Shown here: positions 16,697 through 25,801 of the stretch, in pieces
Numbering within the stretch: the stretch's first letter is position 1
Layout of the letters: each line of letters starts with the position of its first letter
Assembly: GCF_900115805.1 (NCBI RefSeq)
Contig: NZ_FOXU01000002.1
Span: 124,001 to 188,000, forward strand
Direction of reading: 5' to 3'
DNA length: 64,000 bases
Source: Psychrobacillus psychrotolerans
GTDB lineage: Bacteria; Bacillota; Bacilli; Bacillales_A; Planococcaceae
The notes under the pieces: model-generated
What the model saw: the letters and a program-made list of their open reading frames with translations, nothing else
What the model was told of the DNA's origin: nothing
Databases searched by the model: none
Made by a program: the position numbers and the translations under genes

Positions 16697-16757
16697 TTCT
16701 ATTCCTCCTCGGATTATATAGTTAAGAAAAATCCTTTTTCCTATTGAGCTAACAAGA

Positions 16758-18038
16758 CTACAAGCTAGTAGTTATGCTATATATACCGGCATTTGCCAAG
16801 ATTCCAGCGATAATAGAAATCACTATTGCCACTAGGAACAACTTATTAAAGACTCTCGTTCTTTCTTCAGCGCTAGGTTTGAATAATGTTCCATAAGCAG
16901 CCAGGACCATTGCTCCACCTAGTGACAAAGGACTAATGGCAGCAGTGAATCCACCATTAATAACTGTACTTATCAATTCAATATCCATAAACGAATTACC
17001 GGTCGAAAAATTCAACACTTGAATTGAGGGAATTAAAGTCGGAATAGGTCCCGCAATTGCTAGTGAGAAAAAGGACATGATCGACGAAGTGATGCCTAGT
17101 AAAGGTGCCACCGTCCATTCTGTAGAAATGGAAGATAACAAACTACTTAAAAGTGTTAAGCCTCCCATCGAATCAATAACACTAAGGAGGTTCCCAATTC
17201 CTATACATAGGAATATTGTTTCCCAAGGTACACCGACAAAAGCATCTTTTTCATCGGCAGCCTTAGCCAAAAGCAAGACTATACTAAAAACTAATGCTGT
17301 AAGTCCTGCATGGGTATTTAAAAACATAATGGAGAGAATCATCAATATCAGCATCAGTAAGGTTAATTTTTGTTGACCATTGAAAGCTGGAAGGTATATT
17401 GGTGCTGCATTATCTTCCAATGACAACATATCCTCAGAGTGTTGTTTTCTCTTCCATCCGCGAAACCCTATATAAACTAAAATCCCGGCGATAGAGAACA
17501 GGATTGTACCATTTAGTAGAATTTGAGTTGCATAATTAGGGAAGCCAGCATCATTGACAATCAAGTTCGCAGTATTCCCAAATACCCCGACTGGTGTCAT
17601 AAGCGTAGCGTTGGCTCCAAAGATGGTCAGAACGCCAATCATAATCGGATTGTAGCCCATCTGGTAACCAACACTCATCGTAATTGCAGGTAACACCACA
17701 TAACCAGTCAAACCACCTGGATCGACAATTGTTATGAGAGCGCTTACCAAAAAAACTATAAGAGGATACACAATAGCATAACGGTCAAATGATACAAACA
17801 ATTTCTTGGATAGAAGCTCCAAGGATCCATTATTTTGTGCAATCGCAAAGAAGAAAAACATCCCAAACAAATTCAGAAATAGACTCGTAGGAAAACCGCT
17901 GATAACCTCACTGCTAGACAACCCGCCTATCATTCCTAGTACTATTGCAACTGCAAGGGAGATAATTCCTATATTTTTTTTCGTGTATACTCCCACTGCG
18001 ATTACAATAATTAGGGATAATAAAGAAATTACTGCCAT
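16758..18038 (-). CDS. SLC13-type (MatC-like) organic-anion carrier
   Basis: A 426-residue membrane protein with about 11-12 hydrophobic segments. The N-terminal half resembles the MatC_N dicarboxylate-carrier domain. The repeated loop features VDPGGLTGYVVLP, GANATLMTPVGVFGNTANL and, in the second half, LSPLSLGGAMV type sequences match DASS/SLC13 ion transporters. It should import a di- or tricarboxylate or related hydroxy acid by sodium or proton symport. The start follows AGAAGGGATCAA. It is the first gene of a four-gene catabolic operon, so its substrate is presumably the compound degraded. Confidence 0.85.
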   Translation of the reverse strand: MAVISLLSLIIVIAVGVYTKKNIGIISLAVAIVLGMIGGLSSSEVISGFPTSLFLNLFGMFFFFAIAQNNGSLELLSKKLFVSFDRYAIVYPLIVFLVSALITIVDPGGLTGYVVLPAITMSVGYQMGYNPIMIGVLTIFGANATLMTPVGVFGNTANLIVNDAGFPNYATQILLNGTILFSIAGILVYIGFRGWKRKQHSEDMLSLEDNAAPIYLPAFNGQQKLTLLMLILMILSIMFLNTHAGLTALVFSIVLLLAKAADEKDAFVGVPWETIFLCIGIGNLLSVIDSMGGLTLLSSLLSSISTEWTVAPLLGITSSIMSFFSLAIAGPIPTLIPSIQVLNFSTGNSFMDIELISTVINGGFTAAISPLSLGGAMVLAAYGTLFKPSAEERTRVFNKLFLVAIVISIIAGILANAGIYSITTSL

Positions 18039-18122
18039 TTGATCCCTTCTTCCTATACTTTTTTAGCAGTTAGCCAATATAAGTGAAGCAACCTTCATTT
18101 GCTATCTTCAACTGTTTTAGTA

Positions 18123-18156
18123 ATTATAGATTACCAAAACCGTGAAAGCGTTTTCT
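18123..18156. promoter_or_regulatory. cre site and -10 box between the carrier operon and its regulator
   Basis: TGAAAGCGTTTTCT (18143-18156) matches the CcpA cre consensus. TATAAT on the minus strand (18128-18123) is a likely -10 box for the carrier operon, placing the cre over its -35 region, as in CcpA-repressed catabolic operons. Confidence 0.65.
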
Positions 18157-18335
18157 ATATCATTTGATACATCTGTTTTTTATTAATTCTATAAATTACG
18201 AAAGTAAAGAGATATTGGAGAGCAAAATTAGTATAATGAATGAAATGAGTATCGTTTTTATAGGTTCCTTTGTAATAAACAATTGTCATTACTGCAATTT
18301 GCATAGAAAAATTTATAGAGGGGGAATTGAACATT

Positions 18336-19010
18336 GTGGGAAAAAATAATCTTTTTTTCGAGGATCAGTTTACAGAATTTAAGCCTCTCTTATTAGAAAT
18401 TGGGGAGAAGTACTTACTGGAGAAAGGCAGTGTCATAACGAATAATCTTGATACTTTATACTTGTACTATGTAGAAAGTGGAATCTTTAAATTATCAGTC
18501 AACCACATTGAAGGCGACAGCAAGACGATTTGCTTTCACGGGGAAGGTTCCATTTGCCCCTACTCCTTAAGCAGACCTATTAATGGTAAATTCCATATTG
18601 ATGTTGATTTCTTTATGATAACTGCAATCACCGATATTAATACGATTCGCATCCGACCAAAGGATTTCTATCAAGCACTGAAGGAGAATCCCGATCTTAG
18701 CATCACTATGCTAGATTATGTCATTATGCACTCTAATCTATTTATGCATGAGTCGGTTACCCTCAGCTATGATTCAGCCTTTGTTAAGACCTGCAATATC
18801 GTTTACATGTACAACCACTACTTAAACAAGATAGGTATAAACCTTACCCAGCGAGAAATAGGTGAGATTATTGGAGAAACAAGGCTAGAGGTTGCCCGTT
18901 CCCTAAAAAAATTACGTGACCAGAGAATCATTAAAACATCTCGAAATTGCATTGAAGTATTAGATCCAGAAGCCCTCAAACTCAACTGTAATCTGGATTT
19001 TGTTTACTGA
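18336..19010 (+). CDS. Crp/Fnr family transcriptional regulator
   Basis: A 224-residue regulator with a cyclic-nucleotide-type beta-roll sensor (about residues 20-140) and a C-terminal winged helix (about 165-215, LTQREIGEIIGETRLEVARS). The cysteine cluster of true Fnr proteins is absent, so it probably senses a small molecule rather than oxygen. I favour the GTG at 18336, eleven bases after GGGGG; a TTG at 18327 is only two bases from it. It is divergent from the carrier/DUF6282/cupin/aldolase operon and is the obvious candidate for its activator. Confidence 0.85.
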   Translation: MGKNNLFFEDQFTEFKPLLLEIGEKYLLEKGSVITNNLDTLYLYYVESGIFKLSVNHIEGDSKTICFHGEGSICPYSLSRPINGKFHIDVDFFMITAITDINTIRIRPKDFYQALKENPDLSITMLDYVIMHSNLFMHESVTLSYDSAFVKTCNIVYMYNHYLNKIGINLTQREIGEIIGETRLEVARSLKKLRDQRIIKTSRNCIEVLDPEALKLNCNLDFVY

Positions 19011-19453
19011 TTCAGTAACCAAAATTCAGTTTACAAAGCACCATCATATTTTAAGAAGTTCAGTTCTTCATTTCCAGTGAATCCTAATAGTGAGATTGTT
19101 CTTCCCTGCGAAAATAATTTCTAAATTAGTTTTCATGTTATCAGTAGTATTCTAATCTTTAAATACATCTTTGAATGTTATATATCTATATCTCCAGGTA
19201 TCAAATCCACACGTTTACACTTTTTACACTCCTTTTATTTGACTGCAATATAAAATCAGTACCTCCCGCTCATGTTTACATTTCCTGCATAAAAAAAGAC
19301 TGCGCCCCGTATATATACTCTAAATTACTCGGAAAACAAAGAAAATCCACATAGTTTACATTTACCTTTCATCCTAACCATGGATTAGAAATGCTTCTAA
19401 ATCTATGCGATAATAGTAGAACTATCATTTTTACCAGTGAAAGAGGTCTTGTC
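19011..19453. other. Intergenic stretch with a possible decayed zinc-ribbon ORF
   Basis: No intact gene is visible. On the minus strand fragments read KCKLCGFSLFSE, CRKCKHEREVLILYC and TCGFDTWRYRYITFKD, interrupted by stops. The repeated Cys-x2-Cys spacing suggests a decayed small zinc-ribbon gene, but without a start, ribosome site or known family this is tentative. Confidence 0.3.
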
Positions 19454-21592
19454 ATGAAGCCAGTAATTCTTGCTGAAAAGCCTAGTCAGGCAAAGGCATA
19501 TGCAGATGCTTTTAAAGTAAAACGTCACGAAGGATACATAGAAATCAATCCATGCCCTATTTTTCCAGAGGGAGCCTATATTACATGGGGAATTGGTCAT
19601 CTCGTTGAACTTAAAGAACCAAAAGCATATGATCCAAAATGGAATAAATGGTCATTAGCTAGTTTGCCTATTTTGCCAGATAGCTATGAATTTCAAGTTG
19701 CCAAAGGGAAATTCAAGCAATTTTCCGTAGTAAAAAAATTACTTAAATCTACTGATACTGTTATTAATGCTTGTGACGTAGACCGTGAAGGGTCCAATAT
19801 TTTCTATAGTATATACAATCAAAGTGGTGCCCGTGGACAATTGATTAAACGCTTATGGATTAATTCATTGGAAGTAGATGAAGTACTGAAGGGTTTTAGT
19901 AATTTACAAGATAATCGTAAAGATCTTTTATTATACGATGAGGCCAAGGCTCGTCAAATTAGTGACTGGTTAGTAGGCATGAATGGATCCAGATTATATT
20001 CACTTCTGTTGCAGCAACAAGGTATTAAAGAGGTATTTCCTATAGGACGGGTTCAATCACCGACTATATTTTTGATATATCAACGTCAAAGAGAAATCGA
20101 ACAATTTGTATCGGAGCCTTTTTATGAGATAGAGGCAACTTTCCAGGCAGAAAAGGGGGAATATAAAGGGAAAGCAAAAGCGAAAGATTCCAACAGAGAA
20201 AAGATTCGAGAACTCCTTTCCCAACATAATATTCAACCTAACTCTCCTGGAGTAATTAGTTCAATAGAAAAAGTCGATAAGCGGATACCACCACCTCAGC
20301 TTCATTCATTGTCGACACTACAGGCTACCGCCAATCGATTATGGAAAACGAGTCCTGCAGATGTACTGAAGACAATGCAGGGTCTTTATGAGAAAAAGTT
20401 AGTTTCTTATCCGAGAACTGATGCAAGACATATTACGCCAAACGAATTTTCCTATATAGCGGCTCAGGTTTCTGCTTATCAACAAATCATTGGACATCCT
20501 TTTGAAGTAGCTTCACTAGCTCCTAAAAAACGATATGTCGATAGCTCGAAAGTTCAGGAGCATTATGCTATTATTCCAACGAAGAAGCTCCCGACACCTG
20601 CAAAATTAGCAGGACTTTCAAATATTGAGCGAAATCTCTATGAAGAGATTGTCCGTACTACATTGGGTATGTTTCATACCGATTACTTATATACAGAAAC
20701 AAAGGTTACAACAGAGGTGAATGGTTTAGCCTTTTTCACAACTGGAAAAACGGAACGAGATCAAGGATGGAAAGCATTATTCTCTCGCTCAACTAAGGAT
20801 AAAGAAGAACAACCTCTCCCACCTCTACAGGTACAGGAAAAGGTAGAAAGTAATATTGGTATAAAAGAAGGGAAAACGCTGCCTCCGAAGCCATATACGG
20901 AAGGCCAGCTTATTGCCATGATGAAAACCTGTGGGAAGCTTGTAGAGGATAAAATGGAAACTGAAATCTTAAAAGAAGTGGAAGGTCTCGGTACAGAAGC
21001 AACTCGAAGCGGAATTATAGAAACGATAAAACGCCATGGCTATATTAGTGTAACGAAAAATATAGTTTCTATAACCGATAAAGGACGCGTCCTCTGTCAG
21101 GCTATTGAAGGTAATCTTCTCGCTAGTCCATCTATGACCGCTAAATGGGAAACCTATTTACGTAAAATTGGAAACGGAGAAGGCTCGATGGATCGTTTTC
21201 TAGGTAGTATCGCTAAGTTTATCCAAAGCTTGATGGACGAGGTTCCAAACCAATTAAAAACAAAGCAGATTAATATAAAGCTAGCGCCTCGGGCTTCAAA
21301 GTATGACTCTAAATTTAAGAGAGATCCAATAGTAACATGTCCTAAATGTCAAAAAGGGTCCATCATTGCACATAAGAGCTTTTACGGATGTACAGAATAC
21401 AAAAATGGTTGCACCCAGACCTTTAATGGCTACTTTTTAAAGAAAAAAATAACCGCTAGCCAAATAAAACTGCTTTGCACTAAAGGAAAAACAAACGTGA
21501 TCAAGGGATTTGAAGCTGAAAACGGTCAAAAGTTTGATGCGAGCTTAACTTTTGTTGAAGGTAAGATAAAATTAGAGTTTAAAAAAGACTAA
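19454..21592 (+). CDS. topB: DNA topoisomerase III
   Basis: A 712-residue type IA topoisomerase. The Toprim part begins VILAEKPSQAKAYADAFK with the metal residues in ACDVDREG. The active-site tyrosine lies in LVSYPRTDARHI, and GLGTEATRSGIIETI is also conserved. The C-terminus holds a four-cysteine zinc ribbon, CPKCQKGSIIAHKSF followed by CTEYKNGC. It relaxes and decatenates single-stranded DNA joints, working with RecQ-type helicases. The start at 19454 follows AGAGGTC; a reading from 19391 adds a tail without support. Length is normal for Bacillus TopB. A 42-bp tandem repeat follows the stop. Confidence 0.94.
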   Translation: MKPVILAEKPSQAKAYADAFKVKRHEGYIEINPCPIFPEGAYITWGIGHLVELKEPKAYDPKWNKWSLASLPILPDSYEFQVAKGKFKQFSVVKKLLKSTDTVINACDVDREGSNIFYSIYNQSGARGQLIKRLWINSLEVDEVLKGFSNLQDNRKDLLLYDEAKARQISDWLVGMNGSRLYSLLLQQQGIKEVFPIGRVQSPTIFLIYQRQREIEQFVSEPFYEIEATFQAEKGEYKGKAKAKDSNREKIRELLSQHNIQPNSPGVISSIEKVDKRIPPPQLHSLSTLQATANRLWKTSPADVLKTMQGLYEKKLVSYPRTDARHITPNEFSYIAAQVSAYQQIIGHPFEVASLAPKKRYVDSSKVQEHYAIIPTKKLPTPAKLAGLSNIERNLYEEIVRTTLGMFHTDYLYTETKVTTEVNGLAFFTTGKTERDQGWKALFSRSTKDKEEQPLPPLQVQEKVESNIGIKEGKTLPPKPYTEGQLIAMMKTCGKLVEDKMETEILKEVEGLGTEATRSGIIETIKRHGYISVTKNIVSITDKGRVLCQAIEGNLLASPSMTAKWETYLRKIGNGEGSMDRFLGSIAKFIQSLMDEVPNQLKTKQINIKLAPRASKYDSKFKRDPIVTCPKCQKGSIIAHKSFYGCTEYKNGCTQTFNGYFLKKKITASQIKLLCTKGKTNVIKGFEAENGQKFDASLTFVEGKIKLEFKKD

Positions 21593-21599
21593 TTTTTAG

Positions 21600-21702
21600 T
21601 GGTCGATCGATTTTTCGGAGGCATCAATAGATTATCGGCGTTGATCGATCGATTATTTAGGGACATCAATCGATTTTGACCTGTGGTCGATCGATTATTA
21701 TC
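21600..21702. repeat. 42-bp tandem repeat with GATCGATCGATT cores, about 2.4 copies
   Basis: Units begin at 21600, 21642 and 21684, an exact 42-bp period. Each has a 24-bp half starting TGGTCGATCGATT or TGATCGATCGATT, followed in the full units by an 18-bp half starting TCAATAGATT or TCAATCGATT. The cores are palindromic (ATCGAT, TCGATCGA). The repeat lies between topB and its terminator. Its function is unknown. Confidence 0.85.
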
Positions 21703-21734
21703 AAATACCTGGTTTGAGAAGTCACTACTATTGA

Positions 21735-21767
21735 AAAGGCTGATCTTCATAACGAAGATCAGCCTTT
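21735..21767. terminator. Strong bidirectional terminator
   Basis: AAAGGCTGATCTTC pairs perfectly over 14 bp with GAAGATCAGCCTTT, with a five-base loop and A/T flanks. It ends both topB and the convergent P1 peptidase gene. Confidence 0.92.
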
Positions 21768-21769
21768 AT

Positions 21770-22819
21770 TCATTCAAACGGGTACGGATATACGACAGTT
21801 CCATTTCTCCCTGTTGTGGTTTCGGCCTGTGACAAAGAATTTAAAATCGCCTCTTCCGTAACCTCTGCCACTCCTTGGAATAAGTCATTCATAATGGGAT
21901 GATCATCTCTTAATTGCTGCCTTGTCTCCACACTTTCTTCCAAACTGTGTTGAATTTTATGAGCAGTCGAAAAAGCTATGACGATATCACCACTACCATT
22001 ACTAAAATGACTACCAGTTCTACCAAGCCCTACCCCACATCGCTTAGCAAGTCGAGTAAGTTGTCTATTGCTTAAAGGTGCGTCTGTTGCCAATACAATC
22101 ATGATTGAACCATCAGCAGGCTCAGGAAAGTTTGGAACATTCACATTTTCATTCACCAAATACCGTGAAGCTTGGAATTCCTCTTTTCTTCCGAAGTTAC
22201 TAAGGACCATACAACCGATAGTATAGACTGTATCACTAACTTGAACAATACGTGAAGAGGAACCAATGCCCCCTTTATAACCAAAGCAAATCATCCCTTT
22301 ACCTGCACCAACAGCTCCTTCAGGTGAAGTTTCTGACGAAGCATTTTGAATACACTCAATCGCATGCTTCGGTTCAATAGGTAGCTTTCGAATTGAATTT
22401 AACCTACTGTCATTGCACTCTCCTACCACTATATTAATAGTCCCAGTAGAATCCCCTATTGTAGGATTTCTTTCTAGCATATACTCTAAAGTTCCCTGCG
22501 CAACCGCTGGAATACCAAATGTATTCGTCAGCATGATAGGTGATTCAATTAAGCCAAGTTCGTTCACTTGTATAAGTCCTGTGGTTTTTCCAAAACCATT
22601 TAGAATGTAACTCGCCCCAACTACTTTCTGTTGAAATAAATTACCCCCATGAGGCAAGATTGCTGTGACTCCTGTACAGGCATATTCTCCTCCTCCAAGT
22701 GAGCTATCTAATGTAATATGTCCGACTTTAACATCTTGTACATCTGTTATGCAGTTCTTTTTCCCAACAGGGAGTCTTCCTATTGTCACTCCCATTTGTC
22801 TAATTTTTTTAGGCTCCAC
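21770..22819 (-). CDS. P1 family peptidase (DmpA/BapA-like, S58)
   Basis: A 349-residue self-processing aminopeptidase of family S58. It opens with the conserved ITDVQDVKVGHITLD. The processing and nucleophile region is ADGSIMIVLATDAPL, where relatives cleave Gly-Ser to expose the catalytic serine. GKGMICFGYKGGIGSSSR is also conserved. Members release N-terminal amino acids or cleave beta-peptides and amides. Translation begins at GTG 22819 after AAGGGGATAG. The upstream nucleotidase gene ends only five bases before, so the pair is one operon. The substrate is unknown. Confidence 0.88.
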   Translation of the reverse strand: MEPKKIRQMGVTIGRLPVGKKNCITDVQDVKVGHITLDSSLGGGEYACTGVTAILPHGGNLFQQKVVGASYILNGFGKTTGLIQVNELGLIESPIMLTNTFGIPAVAQGTLEYMLERNPTIGDSTGTINIVVGECNDSRLNSIRKLPIEPKHAIECIQNASSETSPEGAVGAGKGMICFGYKGGIGSSSRIVQVSDTVYTIGCMVLSNFGRKEEFQASRYLVNENVNVPNFPEPADGSIMIVLATDAPLSNRQLTRLAKRCGVGLGRTGSHFSNGSGDIVIAFSTAHKIQHSLEESVETRQQLRDDHPIMNDLFQGVAEVTEEAILNSLSQAETTTGRNGTVVYPYPFE

Positions 22820-22824
22820 GTTTT

Positions 22825-24213
22825 CTATCCCCTTATTTTAGAGACTTCTTTCCATTTATGACTAAAAGACTCCTCGCAAAAGTCTAATTTTTCACCATAT
22901 AAACGAAGAACATCTTTTATTTCTTCTGCTAAGTATTTTTCATTTCGATTGTTCGCAAGACAGGGATATCCAGAACCTCTTTGTAAATAATCAGAGCTAC
23001 CTACTAAATACCATTTATCATCTTCTAATATTTCGTCATTTACATAGATTGAATGAATTTGCTCCCCATCATGTTCTATTTGAAGTCCTGATGCATGCAG
23101 CCTCCCGACAAATCGTCCTCTAAATCCTGGACCTCTTCCATCTGCCAGACATACTTGAGAATCTAACGATTGCTCTAAAGCTTCTTTTAGATACTTACCT
23201 TGAATTTCAAAGGAAGTTGGATTTAACGGAGAAGGACATATCTCTATAAGTTTTTTTTCTGTCATTTCATGAAATATTCCCGCATTACAAATACCACTAT
23301 TAATAAGACCAATTTCTGTACCTAACATATCCTTCAATCCGTCAGCTATTAGGTTAGAAATAGGGTTCTCTTCCACTACGTCATGCCATAAAGAATGTTC
23401 TAGTGAATACAAAGGTTCACTTAAAACTTTTACAGCTCTTTCTTTATTTAACCTTAAAATAGAGTCTATCTGTTCACTCTCTTGTATATCCTTTGTAGAG
23501 ATAGTCTGTGAATGGAGAAGATGTACTGTTCCACCGTCTATTTCTATTTCCATAATACCTATATGTTCTCCATAATTCCCTGCACTATTCATAAATGTCT
23601 TATTAATAACCTGTGCCTGTTCAAATAATTTATGATCATGTGCAGAAACAATAATATCAATCTCTTTAATCTCTTTAGCAAGCAGTTCATCTGCAAAAGT
23701 ACCTACATGGCTGAGTAATATACATATGTCATAATTACCTTCATTATTGGTTATTTCTTCTTTTATAGCATTCGTGTAATCAGTCATATAAATACCTAAT
23801 CCTTCATTAAATACTCCCATATCGGGAGAAGATCCCGTAAGGAGAATTCGAAGCCTGTTTTTTTCTAAAATAATACTAGATTTAACACCACTTATATGAG
23901 AACGATCTTTTTTATACAAGTTATTACTTATAAAAGGAATAGGACTATTACTCGCCATATTCTCTAGAGTATCTATTCCATTGAACATCTCATTGTTACC
24001 TATTGTAATCGCATCGTAGCTACCAGCTTCTAATAACTCTATAGCTGCCATACCTTTAGTTCCTTGGAGCTCAATGCTTTTAAAATCAGCAAAATCTCCG
24101 CCATCTAAAACAATTGTATTCTCATCTTTATGTTGATTTATTAACGTAACTACTTTTTTATAGTTCTCGAAATTACTATGTACATCATTAGTATGAATAA
24201 TTTTAAGTCTCAT
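22825..24213 (-). CDS. Bifunctional metallophosphatase/5'-nucleotidase
   Basis: A 462-residue protein with the calcineurin-like motifs IIHTNDVHSN (near residue 4), LDGGDFADF, IGNNEMF, LLSHVGTFAD and SAHDHKLF in order. A C-terminal 5'-nucleotidase domain (about residues 280-455) has the substrate-binding stretch IGLINSGIC. There is no signal peptide, so unlike many UshA-type enzymes it is probably cytoplasmic, like the YunD group. It dephosphorylates nucleotides or related phosphomonoesters. The start follows AGGGGTG, and it leads the two-gene operon with the P1 peptidase. Confidence 0.87.
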   Translation of the reverse strand: MRLKIIHTNDVHSNFENYKKVVTLINQHKDENTIVLDGGDFADFKSIELQGTKGMAAIELLEAGSYDAITIGNNEMFNGIDTLENMASNSPIPFISNNLYKKDRSHISGVKSSIILEKNRLRILLTGSSPDMGVFNEGLGIYMTDYTNAIKEEITNNEGNYDICILLSHVGTFADELLAKEIKEIDIIVSAHDHKLFEQAQVINKTFMNSAGNYGEHIGIMEIEIDGGTVHLLHSQTISTKDIQESEQIDSILRLNKERAVKVLSEPLYSLEHSLWHDVVEENPISNLIADGLKDMLGTEIGLINSGICNAGIFHEMTEKKLIEICPSPLNPTSFEIQGKYLKEALEQSLDSQVCLADGRGPGFRGRFVGRLHASGLQIEHDGEQIHSIYVNDEILEDDKWYLVGSSDYLQRGSGYPCLANNRNEKYLAEEIKDVLRLYGEKLDFCEESFSHKWKEVSKIRG

Positions 24214-24347
24214 TTATACACCCCTAGTCAGATTTCCCTTGATAATTATACCATATTCTAATTTTTCTAATTATTTATTTTTACCAATATAGATTATTCC
24301 GGAGTGTTTAGGGAATGAAATAATAAATAGAACTAGGAGGTTGTAAA

Positions 24348-24845
24348 ATGGAATTACTACAAGTGAATGGTCGGATAAACAAAAAGAAATTAGCACTTAG
24401 TATTCTTATACCGGTGGTTGGTGGCTCTATCACAGGTTGGATTGCCAATAAAAATGCCCAAGAAAAATATAAAAAACTAAAACAGCCATCATTTTCACCC
24501 CCTGGGGCAGTCTTTCCGATTGTATGGACCACTCTTTACGCAACAATGGGAATTGCTAAATATCGTGTAGACCAAAAGGTGAAAGATATGAGAACGGACA
24601 CACCAGCTATCCCCCTATACGACTTACAATTAGGTTTAAATTTTTTATGGTCATTCCTATTTTTCCGTTGGGGCTTACGAGGAACTGCACTTGTAGAAAT
24701 CAGCCTTATGCTAGCATCCATTGCGTTAACTGCGTATGAGTTTCAGAAATTGGACAATACTGCAGGAGTTTTAATGATGCCTTATGTAGGATGGGTTACC
24801 TTTGCACTTGGTCTGAATTATTCCGTATGGAAATTGAATAAATAA
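24348..24845 (+). CDS. tspO: TspO/MBR family protein
   Basis: A 165-residue protein of the TspO/peripheral benzodiazepine-receptor family with five membrane helices. LKQPSFSPPGAVFPIVWTTL contains the conserved proline-rich and WxP-type loop after helix 1; LNFLWSFLFFRWGLRG is also typical. TspO binds and may degrade porphyrins and modulates stress responses. The ATG at 24348 follows TAGGAGG. It is monocistronic, with a short hairpin downstream (24875-24898). Confidence 0.9.
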   Translation: MELLQVNGRINKKKLALSILIPVVGGSITGWIANKNAQEKYKKLKQPSFSPPGAVFPIVWTTLYATMGIAKYRVDQKVKDMRTDTPAIPLYDLQLGLNFLWSFLFFRWGLRGTALVEISLMLASIALTAYEFQKLDNTAGVLMMPYVGWVTFALGLNYSVWKLNK

Positions 24846-24874
24846 ATTCTTTAGTATGCATGAATTCTATGTAT

Positions 24875-24898
24875 GGGTCCCGGCTAAAATCAGGACCC
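24875..24898 (+). terminator. Hairpin after tspO
   Basis: GGGTCC and GGACCC pair across a 12-base loop, followed by a T-rich but interrupted tail. A weak terminator. Confidence 0.5.
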
Positions 24899-25096
24899 TT
24901 ACCTTCTTCCCCTCAATATTTCTGTACTACTTAAATAGTCTAAGAACTAATATGATAAATTTTAATTCTTTACAGTAAATGAACAAATTCACACAATAAT
25001 CTAGCTGTAAATTTACCGATGAAAGAATTACAAATGAGAGTAATTAATGTATTATATGATTATTATAGGTTTTAAATTATTTAGGAGGAGAGTCCC

Positions 25097-25660
25097 ATTT
25101 ATCTTCAACATACTATTGGAAAAAAGGTTAAGGAAGCTAGGTTAAATAATACTTTAACTCAACAAGAACTAGCCGAAAGATGCAGTCTTACGAAAAGTCA
25201 TATTTCAAAAATAGAAAATGGACAAGCCGCCCCTGCTGTGGCAACTCTATCAAAAATAGCACAAGAGCTAGATACTCCCTTGTCTTGGTTCTTAGAGTCC
25301 AATCTTCACAATAAATTATCCATAGTGAAAAGCAAGGATAAAAAATTAAAAATCGGAAATAAAGACATTGGCTATACTTATGAAGCGCTCGCAAATCGTC
25401 CTCGCTTTAGTAAAGTAGAACCAGTAATAGTCACCGTCCTACCTGAAGCTGAATATGTAACGCCATTTACCCATAGTGAAGACGAGTTTATTTATATTCT
25501 AAACGGATCGATCAACCTTTATTATGATGGGGAGTTACATTACTTGGAACAGGGTGATAGTGCTTATTTCGAAGGAAACACTCCTCATATTTTTATTTCT
25601 GCAGATAAGAACAAGGAAGCAAAAGTACTGACATTTTTTATACAAAATACCCCACTTTAA
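25097..25660 (+). CDS. XRE-cupin transcriptional regulator, apparent AUU start
   Basis: A 187-residue regulator. The helix-turn-helix (about residues 8-62) contains LTQQELAERCSLTKSHISKI and the C-terminal cupin (about 110-183) contains FTHSEDEFIYILNGSINLYY. No ATG, GTG or TTG opens the complete domain. AGGAGG (25084-25089... in TTAGGAGGAG) is followed eight bases later by ATT at 25097. The in-frame stop TAG lies 15 bp upstream, and the next usual start, GTG 25238, would delete most of the DNA-binding domain. So it either starts at AUU or is a start-codon mutant. It precedes the mevalonate operon and is its likely regulator. Confidence 0.85.
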   Translation: MYLQHTIGKKVKEARLNNTLTQQELAERCSLTKSHISKIENGQAAPAVATLSKIAQELDTPLSWFLESNLHNKLSIVKSKDKKLKIGNKDIGYTYEALANRPRFSKVEPVIVTVLPEAEYVTPFTHSEDEFIYILNGSINLYYDGELHYLEQGDSAYFEGNTPHIFISADKNKEAKVLTFFIQNTPL

Positions 25661-25771
25661 TTTATGGAACTGCCCGTATTTTTACCTTTCTCATACTTAC
25701 TAGTCCTCATTAATAATTATTTCTCTATTTTTTGAATTTACTTCGATTTCTGAATAAATTTTAGATTTGGT

Positions 25772-25801
25772 ATTTACAAGTAATAATTATTAATGTATTT
25801 T
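25772..25801 (+). promoter_or_regulatory. Likely promoter of the mevalonate operon
   Basis: TTTACA followed after 17 bp by TATTTT (25796-25801) stands about 60 bp before the HMG-CoA reductase start. Its -10 box lies inside the left arm of the long palindrome, so a protein bound there would block it. Confidence 0.45.

Noticed and set aside
21600-21702. Tandem repeats as a CRISPR array
   Set aside because: The repeats are directly tandem with a 42-bp period and their halves resemble each other. There are no unique spacers, no leader and no cas genes.
25238-25660. GTG start at 25238 for the cupin regulator
   Set aside because: It would remove most of the helix-turn-helix, has no ribosome site, and leaves the strong AGGAGG at 25084 unexplained.
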